DNA from: Muricea muricata
Taxonomy: Eukaryota; Cnidaria; Anthozoa; Malacalcyonacea; Plexauridae
DNA: 64,000 nucleotides
Assembly: GCA_963855995.1 (NCBI GenBank)
Contig: OY979717.1
Coordinates: forward strand, 37,157,497 to 37,221,496
Direction of reading: 5' to 3'
Below are positions 28,901-43,900 of this stretch, in pieces (within the stretch, counting starts at the first letter, position 1; each line of letters opens with the position of its first letter). The position numbers and the translations under genes were made by a program. The notes below the pieces were generated by a model. It searched no databases. It was not told where the DNA came from and saw nothing but the letters and a program-made list of their open reading frames with translations.

Positions 28901-31900
28901 CATTATGCCGGAAATGTAAGTGTTTTCCATTGTCGTATATAGCACACTAGATTGATCAAACCAAACCTGTATTCTTGTGTTACTTTTTGTTCCTAGGTTT
29001 ACTATACAACTACAGGATTTCTTGAGAAAAACAGGTATAATTTAGATTTTTACTTTTTAAGGTTAATAAAGATTGGTCCAAAATCCTTTTCCCGCAGACA
29101 ATTTTATCAAATATAAGGAGTCTGTTTCGTCTTATATAAGGATGATAAAAGTATACTTGAAAAAGTATTACTGTACTCATTTGTGCACAGTTGGATCAAA
29201 GAATGGTATGTCCCATTCTATTAAAATAACACTCACTCGCCTCTTGTAATCCTGTCATATTTGGAAAGGACTTCACTACGCAGTAAATGAATTAAGGAGC
29301 CAAACTCTGAAGGACCAAAAATTAGGTTATTTTGTTCACACAAGGGGCAATTTGACGCTTTTGGCATGGTTTAAAGAAGGTGCCAGTTTAATAAGGTCAA
29401 AAAGCCCATTACGAAGTAGGCTGTCTTGGGCAAAATTTTACTCCTATTTTGAGGGCCAATTTGTTGCCTTAAGGTGTAGGTGTTGGTAGCAAAAACATGG
29501 AATAAAAATTTTCCATTTCCACTAATTACATGTGGAGAGACATTCTCATGATCACAAAGTATTTTGATTTTTAGATGAAGAATATATCTAGGAAAAATAT
29601 TTTTTCTTGTGTTTTTGCAGGGATACTTTCAGAGACGATCTCTTGAACTTACTTCAAAACAGCAGGTAGGCCATAATTTGAATGGTTGCCTTTTACCAAA
29701 GGTTTTGAGTGCCATTGCTTTGTATGCGCTGTACTAATAAGCTAAATAATTAGCTTTACTTTGCAATATCAATCATGAATAGTGGCGAAGTCCCAGAACG
29801 AATATCATATGCACTGTTAGCCACTTTGGAGAAGTCAATCTCGCGACCGGTTTGATTACGTTTTGGTTCATTTGGTGACAGGGTTTCCGCTGAAACTAGT
29901 ATTGTAGCACTGTTCTATAGCACTGCCTTCTGTATTTCAAAAAGAGTTTCTTCAAAGTTTGCCTGAACATAGAAATAATTTTATCCATCCATGACAATAA
30001 TGACAATGATCTTTAAAACTTTGCCAATTATGAAGACAACCTGTAGAGCTAGACAATGACCTAAACTAAACTTTAAACGTACATTATTAAAGATTCTATG
30101 GCGAAAGTACAATGTGTCATGATTTAGACTATCGAGCCACCTTTAGGCATGTGGGCTCAATAGCACTTGACAGTCGAAAAACTGCGCCAGGCTTTAGCCT
30201 GTACCAAAAATTCTTAATCCTTCAGTTCGATGAATATTCATTGTTAGATTATTATTTTTTGTTTATTTTCTCAGCTCAATAAATATTATTTACTTAATTA
30301 TTTCTAATTTACCACCAACAATAGAGGAAGTCATCATTCACATGAGCGCAATACAGTGCGTATAAAATAAAAGAAGATTTAGTTGCATATAAGTTTTGTA
30401 TTTCAGATCCGACTTCGTTTACGACCTGGTTGAACACATGAAACCAACACCTGGAGCGAACAGCAAGTCTGCAAAGAAACGACCAACAGTCAGTTCTCAA
30501 TTCCGGGTAAGTTCGTCAGTTTTTCTTTTGTTTTGTTCGTTGTCACGCAAGGATGCATACATGCTTATCGCTAAAGTGATGTTTGTAAGAATTTAATCAT
30601 TAATATCTAATTGAGTCTGTCCAGTCAATTGCCCTTGTTTATGTTTCACCGTGTACGGTACCTCGAAATCGCAAAAAATATTTTATCTATAAAATACTTA
30701 ATTTATCATTTAAGCGTAGCTGGGATTTTGGCTTCAATGGCTGGAATTCCTCTTGTTCCTATTTTGCCCTCCCACCGGCCCCGCGTTATAGCTACGTAAT
30801 ATAAAAAACACCAAATAAAAACACCTAGTTGGAGCAAATTTAATTTGATCGCAGCATCGGATAATTTCACGCTCATGCCAACTCTTCATTCTGGTCTTCC
30901 TTGGACGCTAACCCTGAAACTGTCTATTACCTTTTCAGACCTCACTAACATCATTGATGACAACTCTCAGCCAAGCACATCCTTACTTCGTAAGATGTAT
31001 CAAACCTAATGGATCCAAGGTTTGCTACTGGTTTATTCTTGAATATGACAGAGATCTCTGCGTGTTTATTGTGTATAGGAAGCAGTTCTCAGGTTTTCAT
31101 CATGCTATGTAAAATGCAATATGCAATAAATTTTTTTTCAATGTGCATAATCCGAAAAAATATCATTTTGAAAGTTTATATATTTTGGTTCATGGTTTGT
31201 GTATGCATTCGTTGGCTTAAAAGTCGTGTTTGATTTGTCCTTTTTGAAGTGCATATGACATAATACTATGTCTTGTCTTACACGTCAGAACACTTTAAAG
31301 CCGTGTAAAGTGAATTCTGTGTTTCGTTGTTACATTTCATTAGAAAGTGATGCAATAACTTGAGGACATGCATTTAAAATGAACTAGCGATTTTCTGGGA
31401 AATAAATTTGGAACAAGCCTGCAGTACGGTCTTTCGGTATTTCATGCATTTTTCTTTATATGCCTATACATTATAAAGTAGGCAAATGACATCAAAATGA
31501 CGCGATGTTGTTTGCATTGCCTTTTTTAAGAAAGTAGAATTATATTTGAATGGTGAAGCATTAAACAAAAGTCTGTAAAAGAAGTTACTACAGTTTTGCA
31601 TGCATATTGCAGTTAACAGTTTTGTGTCGTATGCTTTTCCCCTCAGGTTTTTGGCGTTCTTGTCGTGCGATATTGAATGCTTTAGTGGATGTAGGTATTC
31701 ATGTTTTTAAGCTGGATTCAATCCCTTTTGGTAGATGGCAGATAAGTTTGATCCAAAACTGGTTCTCGATCAGCTGCGGTATTCGGGAATGTTGGAAACA
31801 GTGAGAATAAGACGGGCTGGATTTCCTGTTCGTATTCTCTATGCTGACTTTGCCTTCAGGTGTGTAGAATAGGCTGCTGTGTGTAATAATGGATAGTTTT

Positions 31901-34900
31901 ATGATCAACAGTGTGTGCAAATCAGACTCTTGTTTCCTGTGCGTTACTCTTATGCATTGTCTTCTATCAACTGTCCGTGAAGGGGCACGACTTAGTTTCC
32001 TTTAAGTAAACTTCTTCCAAGTAATTATAATAGTATGTGGTCTTTATTCATTTTATATAATTATAGTAATTACAAAGTATATAAATACGTAGTATATCAT
32101 ACATAAAAATACCTCCAATTACCTATATTACAATTGTAAGAAATGTTACTAGACTGTCATTTTGCAACAGAAATATACAGTCTTTTACGAAGCAAATAAT
32201 GTCCTGGTCGAAATGATGATTCCTTATTCTACAACCTTAGGGAGGTCAATCTGTCTATGATATGTTGACTGTGTACCTTTTTTTTTAGTTACAAAGTGTT
32301 GCTGAGAGGGAAGCCGGTCAGCGGCGATCCAAGACAAGATGGTTCTCTCTTGCTGGACGAGATTGAACCGACCAGGAAAAAGTGGAAACTGGGAAAGACA
32401 AAGGTGCAATATAATTCATTTTCTATTTCTTTAATAGAACTTATAAATGCGAGTTTTCTTGCTTTATTTTAGTCGTACTGTCGTAGTCTAACTCGAAACA
32501 ATATATGTATACTATGATAACTCGTCTTAAGAATAGACACACTTGTGAAAGCACAATTAGACGGTCCAAAGCAACTTTGATGGCCGGTAAAGTTACTGTC
32601 AAATTTCAAAAAATTAAAAAGCCACGTGTTTGTTTAGAAGCGCCGGTATTTCGATGCGTTTTCGCATGCTGTTCGCCCTAATGCGTTCAAATATATAGGC
32701 TTACAAATAATTTTTTATTGGACCATGCCCAAGAGGAAGTGTGCAAACGGGACTTCAAGTCCCATTCAAGAAACTCTCCCGTTTTCAATAAAATTTACAA
32801 TATTTACACAAGCATGCAAATTGCTAGATTGAAATCTATAATTTTAGAATAGGCTTTTTAGGGGGGGGGAGGGGTTTAAAGGGGTTTTTCATACATTATC
32901 ACTTCGAATTTCTTGGTTGAATTATCAAATATTTTTCAACAAGCTCTCAGCCAAATTCCGAGATAGAGTTGAATTATAATGTACAAGCTGAGAAGGCTCA
33001 TTGAGATGCACACAATTGAATTTGCGTGGTGCTACTGGTAACCTCTTGTCTCTTCGACATGACATATGAAGAACACCAAATAGTCCGTGTTACGAAAGGA
33101 ATTGGAAGTGCAATACATTACACCCGTTTTCGAAACTACGCGACCCTTCACGAAAAATAATCTTCGCCCAAAACAAATCTTTTTCGTGAATGATTTTCAA
33201 ACTTAAAAAATAACAGTTTATATGATTTATCATCAAATTAAACTGCATATCATAAACACTTGCGGTAGACTATATAGCGCTATTGTTATCATTCCAGTTT
33301 TGATATAATATTGTAAAAAATATCACAGAAATTTCTTGAAATATATTCTGAGCAATCTTATATGAAGCACAAAAAGGATATAAATCGATAACAAATCACT
33401 GAACTTAAAGTTTTAAACAATTATAACTTCGCGATAAACTTGAAATTTCACTCGGGATATTTCTGACCTGGTCGCGTAATTTTGAAAACGGGAGCAACTG
33501 AAACAATCAAGCAATGTGCATGTGCGAAATTTAAGCTTATATCTATGGCATGAACAACTTCGGTGTAGTGACCAAGTGCATTCAGGATGAAGTATATTAA
33601 GTATCAGAGAAGGGTGTCCGCAATTTCGAATACGTCCATGACTGAAGCTATAAGTTTACACGTGCAATTTTTTCCATGCACCGGCAACGCAACGGGTCGA
33701 ATTTCATTCGTTTCTGGCGCGAGTCTTATTTTCATAAGTTAATCTCTTCGGCAACTTAAAGTCCAATCATTTTAACTTTCAGCAACGATTGCAGTAAATG
33801 TCATATTACACGTGTTACTTGCTCAAACCATCAGCCAGTGACATTCGAGAACTCAAATAGTGCAGGCTAAAAACTGTTCTTCGCGAAGTGTGTCGCGTGT
33901 TTTTTGCGTTTTCACAACATTATTTCAGACATCACAAAAAGAGTGTTCGCAGTCGCTGGGAAAATAATGCCTGAAGATTTGAATTTTTAATCTCACTCTA
34001 CCAAAAGAATCCTGAATCAATCTCATCCACAATACAGAAACCATGTCGTAACCAGAGTTTGCCAGGCGGAAAACGGATTGTTATAATAAATGTTGAAGCC
34101 CAACATATAACTTTTAGTAAAGCCATCAAAGCATATACTATTATAGGATCTTAAAATAATTTTATTTGTAACGTTTCGTCTTTAACTTAAGATGTCTCCA
34201 GACTAACAATATAGAGTTACATTTTGACATGGCGTCATATTACAAAGCGTTAAGGATAATGAAGGATAAGAGAGTAAAGAATAGTACACAATAGGACGAT
34301 AGAAACAGGGAGACAGAGCAAAGACGAAAAAAGTGAATTATAGAAGGTTAAGCGGAATTGAGCTGGAATTAAGAGGGTTTGAGCTTGGATATAAAAAGGC
34401 TTTCGTGAATCATTAATTCACAAGTGTCGGATCAAGAGGAGAGAGTTTCGAAATCGTCAAAGTTGGCAGAGTGGCTGGTAGAATTTAAATGAGAGAAAAT
34501 GCTAGACATGACTGGACTGGATGTCGGTTTTCCTGTTATGGATGAAATTGCCAAGTGTTCTGATACTCTGGTGTGTAAATGGCGCGAGGTTTGACAGACA
34601 TACGACGCGGAACAGTTTTCAAGCTTTCATAGCTGGAACAGAGGATAAAAAATCGATGTAATAAACATGAAACTAAAGAGCGCTTGTAGGCAAGAGGAAT
34701 GAAGCTGTGGAAATTAGTGAAAAGACCAGTGAAAGTGGGTTTACGATAAACAGAGGTAGAAAATGTAAAAGAGACGTTAGGATGTTGACGTTTAAGATAG
34801 TTAGCAACGTAACGTCGATACAGGAGAAGTATGCAGACACGAGTTTTGATGGATAGACGTGGAGAGAAGAGGGCCAAGAAGACTACCCATAGCCACGCCA

Positions 34901-37900
34901 TCAATTTGTTGATAAATACGATCATTAAAAGTAAAGTGGAAGTTTTTGGCAGACAGAGATAGACATCTGATAAACTGTGAGTGATCAAAGCCTTCGAAGT
35001 ACACGGAGTTGCAGCGTCTTGTTCGTCGCTTCCTTAACAATATCGAATATACCGAACCCAAAGCCACTGTTCACATAGTTCCTAAGAGAATTGTCTATTT
35101 CTGCCTTCCCTACACTAGCTCACACTCTCTTCAAATTGGCAATCAAATCACCCGACATTACAATGCTGCTAATCTACATCTCAACATTCGATTTGTCTTT
35201 CGCTCCTCTACACGCGTCTCCTCTTTCATCCTCTTTAAGAATAAAGTCTCCAAGTTTATGAGATCTGTTGTTGTATACTTATTTAAGTGTCGATGCTGTT
35301 CCGCGTCGTAGGTGGGTCAAACCACACGGAATTTTGCACACGAGAGTATCAGAGCACTTGGGAATTTCTCCTATAATCGGAAAACCGTCATCCAGTCCAC
35401 TCTTGCCTAGCATTTTCTCTCATTCAAATTCCACCAGCCGCTCTGCCAACTTTAACGATTTCGAAATCCTCTCCTCTTGCTTCGACACTTGCGAACTAAT
35501 GATTCACGATAGCCTTCTCATATCCAAGCTCAAACCCTCTCTTAAACGTGCAGGGCAGCTCAATTCCGCTCAACCTTCTATGATTCACTGTATTTGTGTT
35601 TTTTCTGTCCCCCTATTTGTATCGTCTTTACTCTCTTATCCTTCATCATCCTTAAAGCTGTGTAAGATGACACCATGTAATTAGATAATGACTAGCTTAT
35701 GTATATAATTCTATATCATTAACATAATACGAAACTTTACAAGTAAAATTATTTTTAAATCCTAATAGTGTGGAAAGTATACAAAAAGTTATATGTTAGG
35801 CTTTAATATTTATTACAAGAAAGAGAAAAACTCCCAATAAAGGCACTTGGCCAGAAATATAACAGGCTCTTTCTTGTCTTTTTTGCGTGCTTAAGTTACG
35901 TCAGCAGATTTCCATTAAAATCCAACCAGGAATGTCATCAGGGTCTATTGCCTTAAATAGATTCAAATTAGACAAGTATATGACAACTTCTTCGGTAGCG
36001 GTGATCTCGCACAATTGGGTTGGAATTACTTGCCAAGAGATGCATGTTTCAGTGAATGTTTCACTTCAAGCTGCAGGACAAAAGACAGAACAGAAATAGT
36101 CATTGAAAAGTTCTGCCTTTTCTTTTCGGGACTTTCTTGCACGGTTGTTGAGAGTTAGTAATATCAGGATTATGAGAGCAAAGCGATGATTAAGGATTGC
36201 TTTACGGTAGCTCCAGATTATTTTGGGATTGTCTGTAAACGAGGCTTCTATCTTATCAAAATACAATGTATGTTTTTCTCCTGATCGCATACTTGACCAG
36301 GATCACGTTGTTTGAGTTCACGCCCCTAAGTTTTGTTGTCTCTATAATAATACAATAAAACTAAGGGACGTAAACGCTTGGCCTACTCATCGATAACGAC
36401 TCAATTTGAAAACGCTGTAGAAAACGAAGCCAAATAAAAAACCATCTTAGTTCCAGCTGGCGAAGATGTATCGTTTTGAAAAAGATGACGTCGCAAAGCA
36501 TGGAAAGCATAAATATAGTTATTGATCACAGGAATTATATTCTTGCTTGAAACTATCAATATTATTGCCATTTTTGTTTCCAATTGATTTCAAAACACTT
36601 TCGAAAGAGTTTTGGTTTTGTTTGCGTGGAAGATAAACTAGCCAAATTGGATGGGAGCCACAGGGAACTGTTTACACGTTTCAGATTCAATATAAACATT
36701 ATTTTTCTAGAAAATTCCATGCACTCGACATCTTGTGAAGCATCACATCAAGTATACCGTTTTCCAAATTTTTAGTGTCAAAGGACGAAAATCGCAGTGA
36801 TGACGTGGATCGATCGTAATCTATGATAAGCACATTGCCATCTGACGTTAAAAGCATTTTATATTAGTCATTAAAAAATCATTGATAAATCATCAGCAAA
36901 ACACAAAGAAAATGATAGCCGTTAAGGAGTCTTTATATGTGGAAACGCACACGTATAGACTATTGCGAAACTTTTGCCTCGATTTTCTCGGCTCATACAA
37001 CATGTTCAGCATATCGAAAATCGTTTTGTGAACAAACTGACAAGTTGCGTATAAAATACATCGTTATGCAGATCGTTTTTACTCGAAACTCGTATTTATC
37101 TGATAAAAACCTGGTAAAGCACTACTACACAACAAATAATGCTAACAACCATTAAAGATGCTACCGATGGTACACGGTTTCGAAATAAGCCAAGTTAAAG
37201 TGCCCATGACACGAAAATTTTTATGGCATAATGAGAAAGAGTATTTAAAACTGTGATACAAGCCCTTTTGTACTTTTGCGCTGCAACGTTTTGTTGATGA
37301 GATATTTCAGTTTGAATATTTTGTTTTGTCGGCTAATTACGTCACACTTTGCATAATGAGGCATCAGAAAGTAGATTACAAAGTTGTTTTCCTATAAAGA
37401 GACGACGTGCAACATTAATGGGATGCTTATGTTTGTCCTTAATCTACATATCCTTTCAATATTACGAGAATTTTGCTCATTGAAGACATAGATAACTGGT
37501 ATTCAACAGTAACTCATTATGCAAAGTGTGACGTAAATTAGCCGGCAAAACAAAAAATTCAAACTGAAATATCTCATCATGCAACAAAACGTTGCATCGC
37601 AAAAGTTGAAAAGAACTTGTGTTACAGTTTTAAATACTCTTTCACATCATGTAATAAAAGTTTTGGTGTCATGGACTCTTTAAACAAACGTCGACCTTCA
37701 ACCCCTAAAATATTTTTGCCTTGCTAAAATTTAGAATTTTCGCTAACTTGAGCTTTTGAAATTCCTCGGTTTTAATAAGTACGCGACAAAAATCAATAAC
37801 AACTGCTAGTATTAAAAATCTTCGAAAAAATCTCTCCAATATTTTAATTACGGTAGTTCTTTGTCTCAAATTATATACCTGTGAGATCAGTATGTAAAGT

Positions 37901-40900
37901 GTAAAATTTCCTATATATGCTACGATGCTATCATCTTTTTATTCAGATGTTTATGAAAGACGAGCTCGAGATTTTGCTGGACAAAAGACGAGATAAAGAA
38001 CTGAGAGAGGTCGCAAAAGTTATTAAAAGATGTATCATTGGTTACCTTGCTCGAAAGCGGTTCTTGGAAAAACGGGCTGCTATTATGCTTATACAAAAAG
38101 TTTACAAGGTATGTACAGGTACAGTTCTTCCTGCTAGGAGGACACACGAGCACTGTGTCTGTAGTTGACTGTTTTACAATATTTATTTTCAGGGCCATTT
38201 CTACCATCTTAAGTTCTTAAAGATGAGAAAAGCGGCCATTGTACTTCAAAAGGTACGTGCCCGTTTTTGAACAAAAAACTCCGATCAATACTGCCGCGTG
38301 TTGTTTTGTATTGTAGGCCTGTTTCAGACGGCGAGCTTTTCCCCTGCTGAATCCAATGCAAGTGAACTAAAATCGTTGTTTTAGCTCATTTACAATCGAC
38401 AAATGAAAAGTTCGATGTCCGAAACAGGCCTAAAGTAAGGTAAGATAAGATAATTTGCATTGTTAAAGAAACTAATTGCAGTAATTATAAAACTAGCTGG
38501 ATGTGGTATGGTGTGGGAGTCATGTTCATGTGGGAGTCACATTTAATTCCCTCGATGACCTGCATTATGTTTTCGTAATAGAAAGAGCGTGAGAACCAAT
38601 TGCTATGTGAGTCATAAGAAAGCTGCTTTATACAAAGTTCTTTGTAGCTTGCAATTGGTTATGGCTGGATTCCTAAATTACATTATAAAAACAAACAAAA
38701 ATAGGAGCTCTTTGTAGTTCCTATCAAAATCGTGATTCTCATTATTATATAATCCGATTCCCCCAAATCTTTACGGGTGAGCACCAAGGCTTCCTGATCG
38801 AAACCTTCTTGTTGCTGCATGTATCATCGTCTTATGTAGATACATTGCTAGCGCATGTGAACAGTTAGATTGCTGTTAAGCGTCCGGTTAGACTAGATAG
38901 ACATACTGTAAGCGGTTGTTACAAGTACATATAACAGACCGAGTCAGAAATCCTGCTGTCAAATCGACAACTATAGCACTTTAATTAAGGGGAGGGGGAT
39001 AAGGTGGGTAATATTTGCTTGCGACATTGTAGCTTTATGTCATTTTACCAGATCGAACGTTTTTTCCAAAAAATCATAAAAGAGAAGAATGTCAGTGATA
39101 TAGTGGTATTTGATATTCTTAGCTTTTTGGTCACAGCTAATCTTGTCTTATTTCACCGGATAAAAATACCGCTCCGATGAATACTACTGTGAACAAATCT
39201 CTTTATGCTGACCACCTGTCTGGTTGTTGAGAAAACTCGTCATAATAAATGCATATATTATTCACCCCCACGCGGACCCTAAAGAATTTGCATGCGTTAC
39301 GTTGATTCAGGCTGCAATATTACACACAAGAGTTGTGTTAAGGGCTATCAAATCAAATTGACTATGTGTTCTGTTGCTCCACAGTATGAACGCGGCCGGG
39401 CCGCCCGTGGATTACTGAAGAAATTATTGGAGGAGAAGAGAATAGAGGAAGAAAGGATACGAGAGGAACAGAGAAGAAGAGAAGAGGAGCAGAGAAGGTA
39501 AAACTTTATGAATAAATATTTGGATGTTTAAGTGGGGCGCTTGTCGTGTCATACAAGTGGATTCAATGTACAGTCCTGTGCGTAGTCAGTTTGCTGTACA
39601 GTTTTTGTTCAGTGTGCGTGATTCATAACGGGAAAAGGCCTTTCGATGCGTGCGGTTGACGGCTAATGTTATCCTCCTTTCATTCTAGTCATAAAAACGA
39701 GGTTATCGCAAAATCAAACACTTATACATATATTAGCTTTTTAGAATCATCACGATCATTGCACATTTTTTGCCGTAAGTCGTAACTCAGGGTATCTACT
39801 GGAAAACAATGTACTGAATTAAAGTTGTGGCCAGGTTGTATTTGATGCTAGGTTCTTTTTTGCATTTGTACATACACAGCTCAACGTATTATCAGGGGTT
39901 TTATAGAAAAGATTGTGTTTTTTGTTTATATATACATATGCGAGTGATATAAATCCAATTTAATATATCTTAATGCCAAATTTCTTACATACGATATTTT
40001 CAGAATTCCCCTCAAGAAATTTGACCATAAATGTCAACCAGGTCACTATCTCAATTTACTATATCGTAATGCTCGTAAACTGGAACATTTATTGCTCATG
40101 AACTATATTCACCAAACTAATTATCATTTTCATGGAGGTAGGGATGTTCGACTAGTCTATAACATTTGAACATAAATGAACGTATACATGTAGGTATCTG
40201 AGTTAATTGAAAGCTCGACATCTGTGACATGCAGTTACCGTAGCCTTAGCTTTTACAATATGACAAGTTGCATGTATTTAGAATGCAGATTAGATATAAT
40301 TAAGGCAATCTGCATTTATGAACTTTTATAAGTGTGAACATCCGCTTGGCGAACTTGTTTCAAAAGTGGAAGTAGGAAACATAATGTCCATCCATATACA
40401 GCTTTCAAAAAATATTGTCTTGCAATTAAGGCAACTATACACTTTATACCTGCCTACTGCATGTGGGGGAGAAGATTCAAGATCTTACTCTATGCGCGTC
40501 TAAATATTAGATTCGATTTGGTTGAATGCCTTTACCAGAATTGTTGGCTTTGTGACTTTGTTTTGCTCAATCGTTCAGTTAATTCATGCAATGACCCACG
40601 TTTTTGCGACAAAGAAGCAAAGAAAGAAAGAATATATCTTGCATTCTGGGCTATATAGCCCGTTATGTTTGGCACAGTTCCTTAATTCCCATGCGGGGTT
40701 GTATTTAGGCATTTAAATTGCGTACATATAATTTTCTGTTTTTGTTAAACCAATTTTTGTACCATGAATTTCAATGTTGTTAAAGTGAATTGATCACATA
40801 TTTCTAACATGCATTTTCAACAAGATAGTGCAAATAGTTTTATTGAGATTATGAATCAAATAAACCAGCATGCCTTCTGTTTATAGTAATATTGTATCTT

Positions 40901-43900
40901 GTCTTGTACTTTACGCTCACGTATTACGCAAACATTAACTAGAAGTTGGAATAAACCGATATTTTGAGACATTTTTTGCTGTCATTCTACACTGTGAAAT
41001 CAGGTAACTTCCTTCTCAAAGTCTCGCTATTTTGCACTAAATAGCGCCTCAGTGACGGCACTTCACTTAACTATAAGGATCATCATCATTATGGTAAATT
41101 GGGAACTTTTATTCATACATTTAGCAATGAATTAAGTGATATTGTAGCTGATACTAATATTAGGTATTCTTTGTGTGTATACCTTACTGTGTTTCTTTGT
41201 TTGTATAACATTCTCAGCTAAGTTTTTGCATCCGTTGAGAAAATTATAGCCCACATGTCATGTAAATCTTATTTTATCGATTTAGAAGGGAGGGTGTTGG
41301 TGGGTTCAGGTCCCATGTGGAGTTCAACCCCGCATGCTACGTATATGATGATGTTATTATGACTTATTATATATGTATAAATGTGTGCAAATAGTTTGAA
41401 CTACTTCTATTTTATATGCAAGATGTTTGTAATCTCGAATGTTACTTACAAGAGTTAGTTTTGGTTTTTGATATGCAAAAGAATGCTCCTTGACGTATAC
41501 ATAGACCGGGCGAAACGTATGATTGCAAAGTAGCTTGAAAGGTATTTTCACATGCAGTCTTTATATTTGTGATAAAGGTAATCAATTGATGTTTGTAACG
41601 AGTTTTATGTTGCATAAGCCTGCAACTTTTGACAATATTTTCGGCATATATACCATATCACCCGATCCGAACGTTGTAACCCAGTAAGATTAGTGGGGCC
41701 GATTGTCATAGTTGGGGCTTGGGTCAGAGTTCATTTTATATACATAAAATGACTATTCCAATAAGTATAGGAATTATGAAACGTTGTAGCCAGTAATTCT
41801 ATTGGGTTACAACGTTCGGAACGGTTGACTATATATTTGCCGAATTCCCTGATATGGAAATTTACAATTATCACGGAAAATCGAACTCCAGTCTGCTTCC
41901 TAGAAATGTCCATAGATTTTAAATTTTTTCATTGTCTTCCCTAATCCTCTAAGTCTGTTGTATTGCACGTACTGTGCTGGAGCAATGTATAATAATATTG
42001 GACAAGCAGCTCCCTATGGTGATAAGGTATAATTTTGCAGGTATTCTGTGAAGTATATTGCACGTTACGTCATTAGCACAGGTATAGTAGCTCGCATACG
42101 ATAATTATAAAAGCAACACTGTCAAAAACCATCATCAGTTCTCTTCTTCATATTATCAATCGAAGAAATTAATTATTAGAAAATGGCGTCTCCGGTATCT
42201 TATGCTGAAATCGTAATACCAAGTAATATTTCTGCACTCATGTTTGTTAAATGCTTAAACAGGTAGGTTGATCGCATCTTTTGTAGTCCTTTACGACTGT
42301 GATTCCTAGCATAATTAAAGAACTGTCATGAGCTAAGACTGCGGCGGCCGGCGCTGTTTGAAATAATGTAGGCCTATAACTGGGATTCAGATTATTTGCT
42401 ATTTTAACTGTTTCTTGATTACTTTTCTTTCAAGGCATTATTTGCCGTTAGTGATGTAAACTCGGTCCAATGTTGCTGTGCAACCAATGAGGCATTAAAA
42501 ATCTGCTGTACTGGTGACAAAATAATTGTAATTTTTAAATAGCAAAATGCAGCATTTTATCTCATTTTATTGCGGTATTCTAACTTGTAAATGTTAAACT
42601 TATATTTTCTAATTGCCCTACTTATCTTTATTGTTATTTTATACTAACATCTAATCAGTAGTATGTATAGCGCCTAGACAATTTGCCCAGCTACGATATA
42701 AATTTTTATTTGACCTTACACATGCAGTTGATTTTAAGTTTAAATTTTCTCTGATCAATGTACCAATTGATTCCTTGGTTTCTTTCCGACAAATTGTCGA
42801 GCCGGTATAATTATATACGAATTACAGTGCTGTAACACTTTTACTATTTAATGCATCGTCATGTAAAGCACTACAATCGAACTGAAGTAACTAAAGTAGA
42901 GAGAGGTATGTGTTTAATTGGAGGCCTTAATTTCAGGCACAAGTAGAGTGTTAAATTATACGTGACGCGGTGCCGAAGGGCATATATTATGTAGTAGTCT
43001 TCATCACGTGCGGTTCATTCATGACGGTAAACTGTCAGTTTGCTTGCGTAATAGTATATTATACTATCTTCCAAAATGTCTTTAAGTACGTGTATGTGTA
43101 TCTCCATTAATTGCCTATAAAGGTGTGGGAATTTTATCATATGTATATCCTTGCTATATCATGCATGTATGCTATACCATATGTTATTGCTCATTCATCC
43201 TGTTGGTCCCCACCCGAAGAGGCTTTGTTTTGTTTTAGTTTTATAGGGATGCACTATACCGGAGAATGAGAGAAGAATGCGTCAGAAGGTTATGAGAAAA
43301 TAAGCGGGTTCTGTAATCGCTCTGGTTAGTGCATCCATAATAATAAAACAAGCAAAGCTGTAAGCCTTTGCGGAGGAGATTGATAATTTCTGCAGGGTTA
43401 TTTCGAGGGTAAAACCGGGAACGTTTGAGTTCTGCGACAGGAATCGAAGATATACCCCATTTGCGTGTCGTGCAGTGCTCTGGCCACTAAGCTACGGGGA
43501 CAGCGGACAAGATCAAGCGTAATCCATGTGTATTTTGTGTGGTAATGTCCTTGTGTGGTAAGGTAAAGAGAACATGGATGCACTTGTACATGTATAGTGT
43601 TCCCTTAATTGTTTCTTCAGACTTGGATTTATGAGGACTATGATAAAAATGTGTAATTTTTGTAAATTTGGGAAGTTCCTTGGAATCAAATTCGAAAGTA
43701 TAGGTGTGTATGTATATGTAAGGAACGTAAAGAAAACTGGATGTATTCCAATTTTCGTTATTTTATAAAAACGTTGTTAATAAGCTTTAATTAGTTGATT
43801 GCTTTTAATGAGCTCTCTGTTTTTAATCAACAGACATGGCACAATATCAGTTGCACTTAAGTCTGTATTTTGTTAATATATTACCTTACTGCGCGAATTT

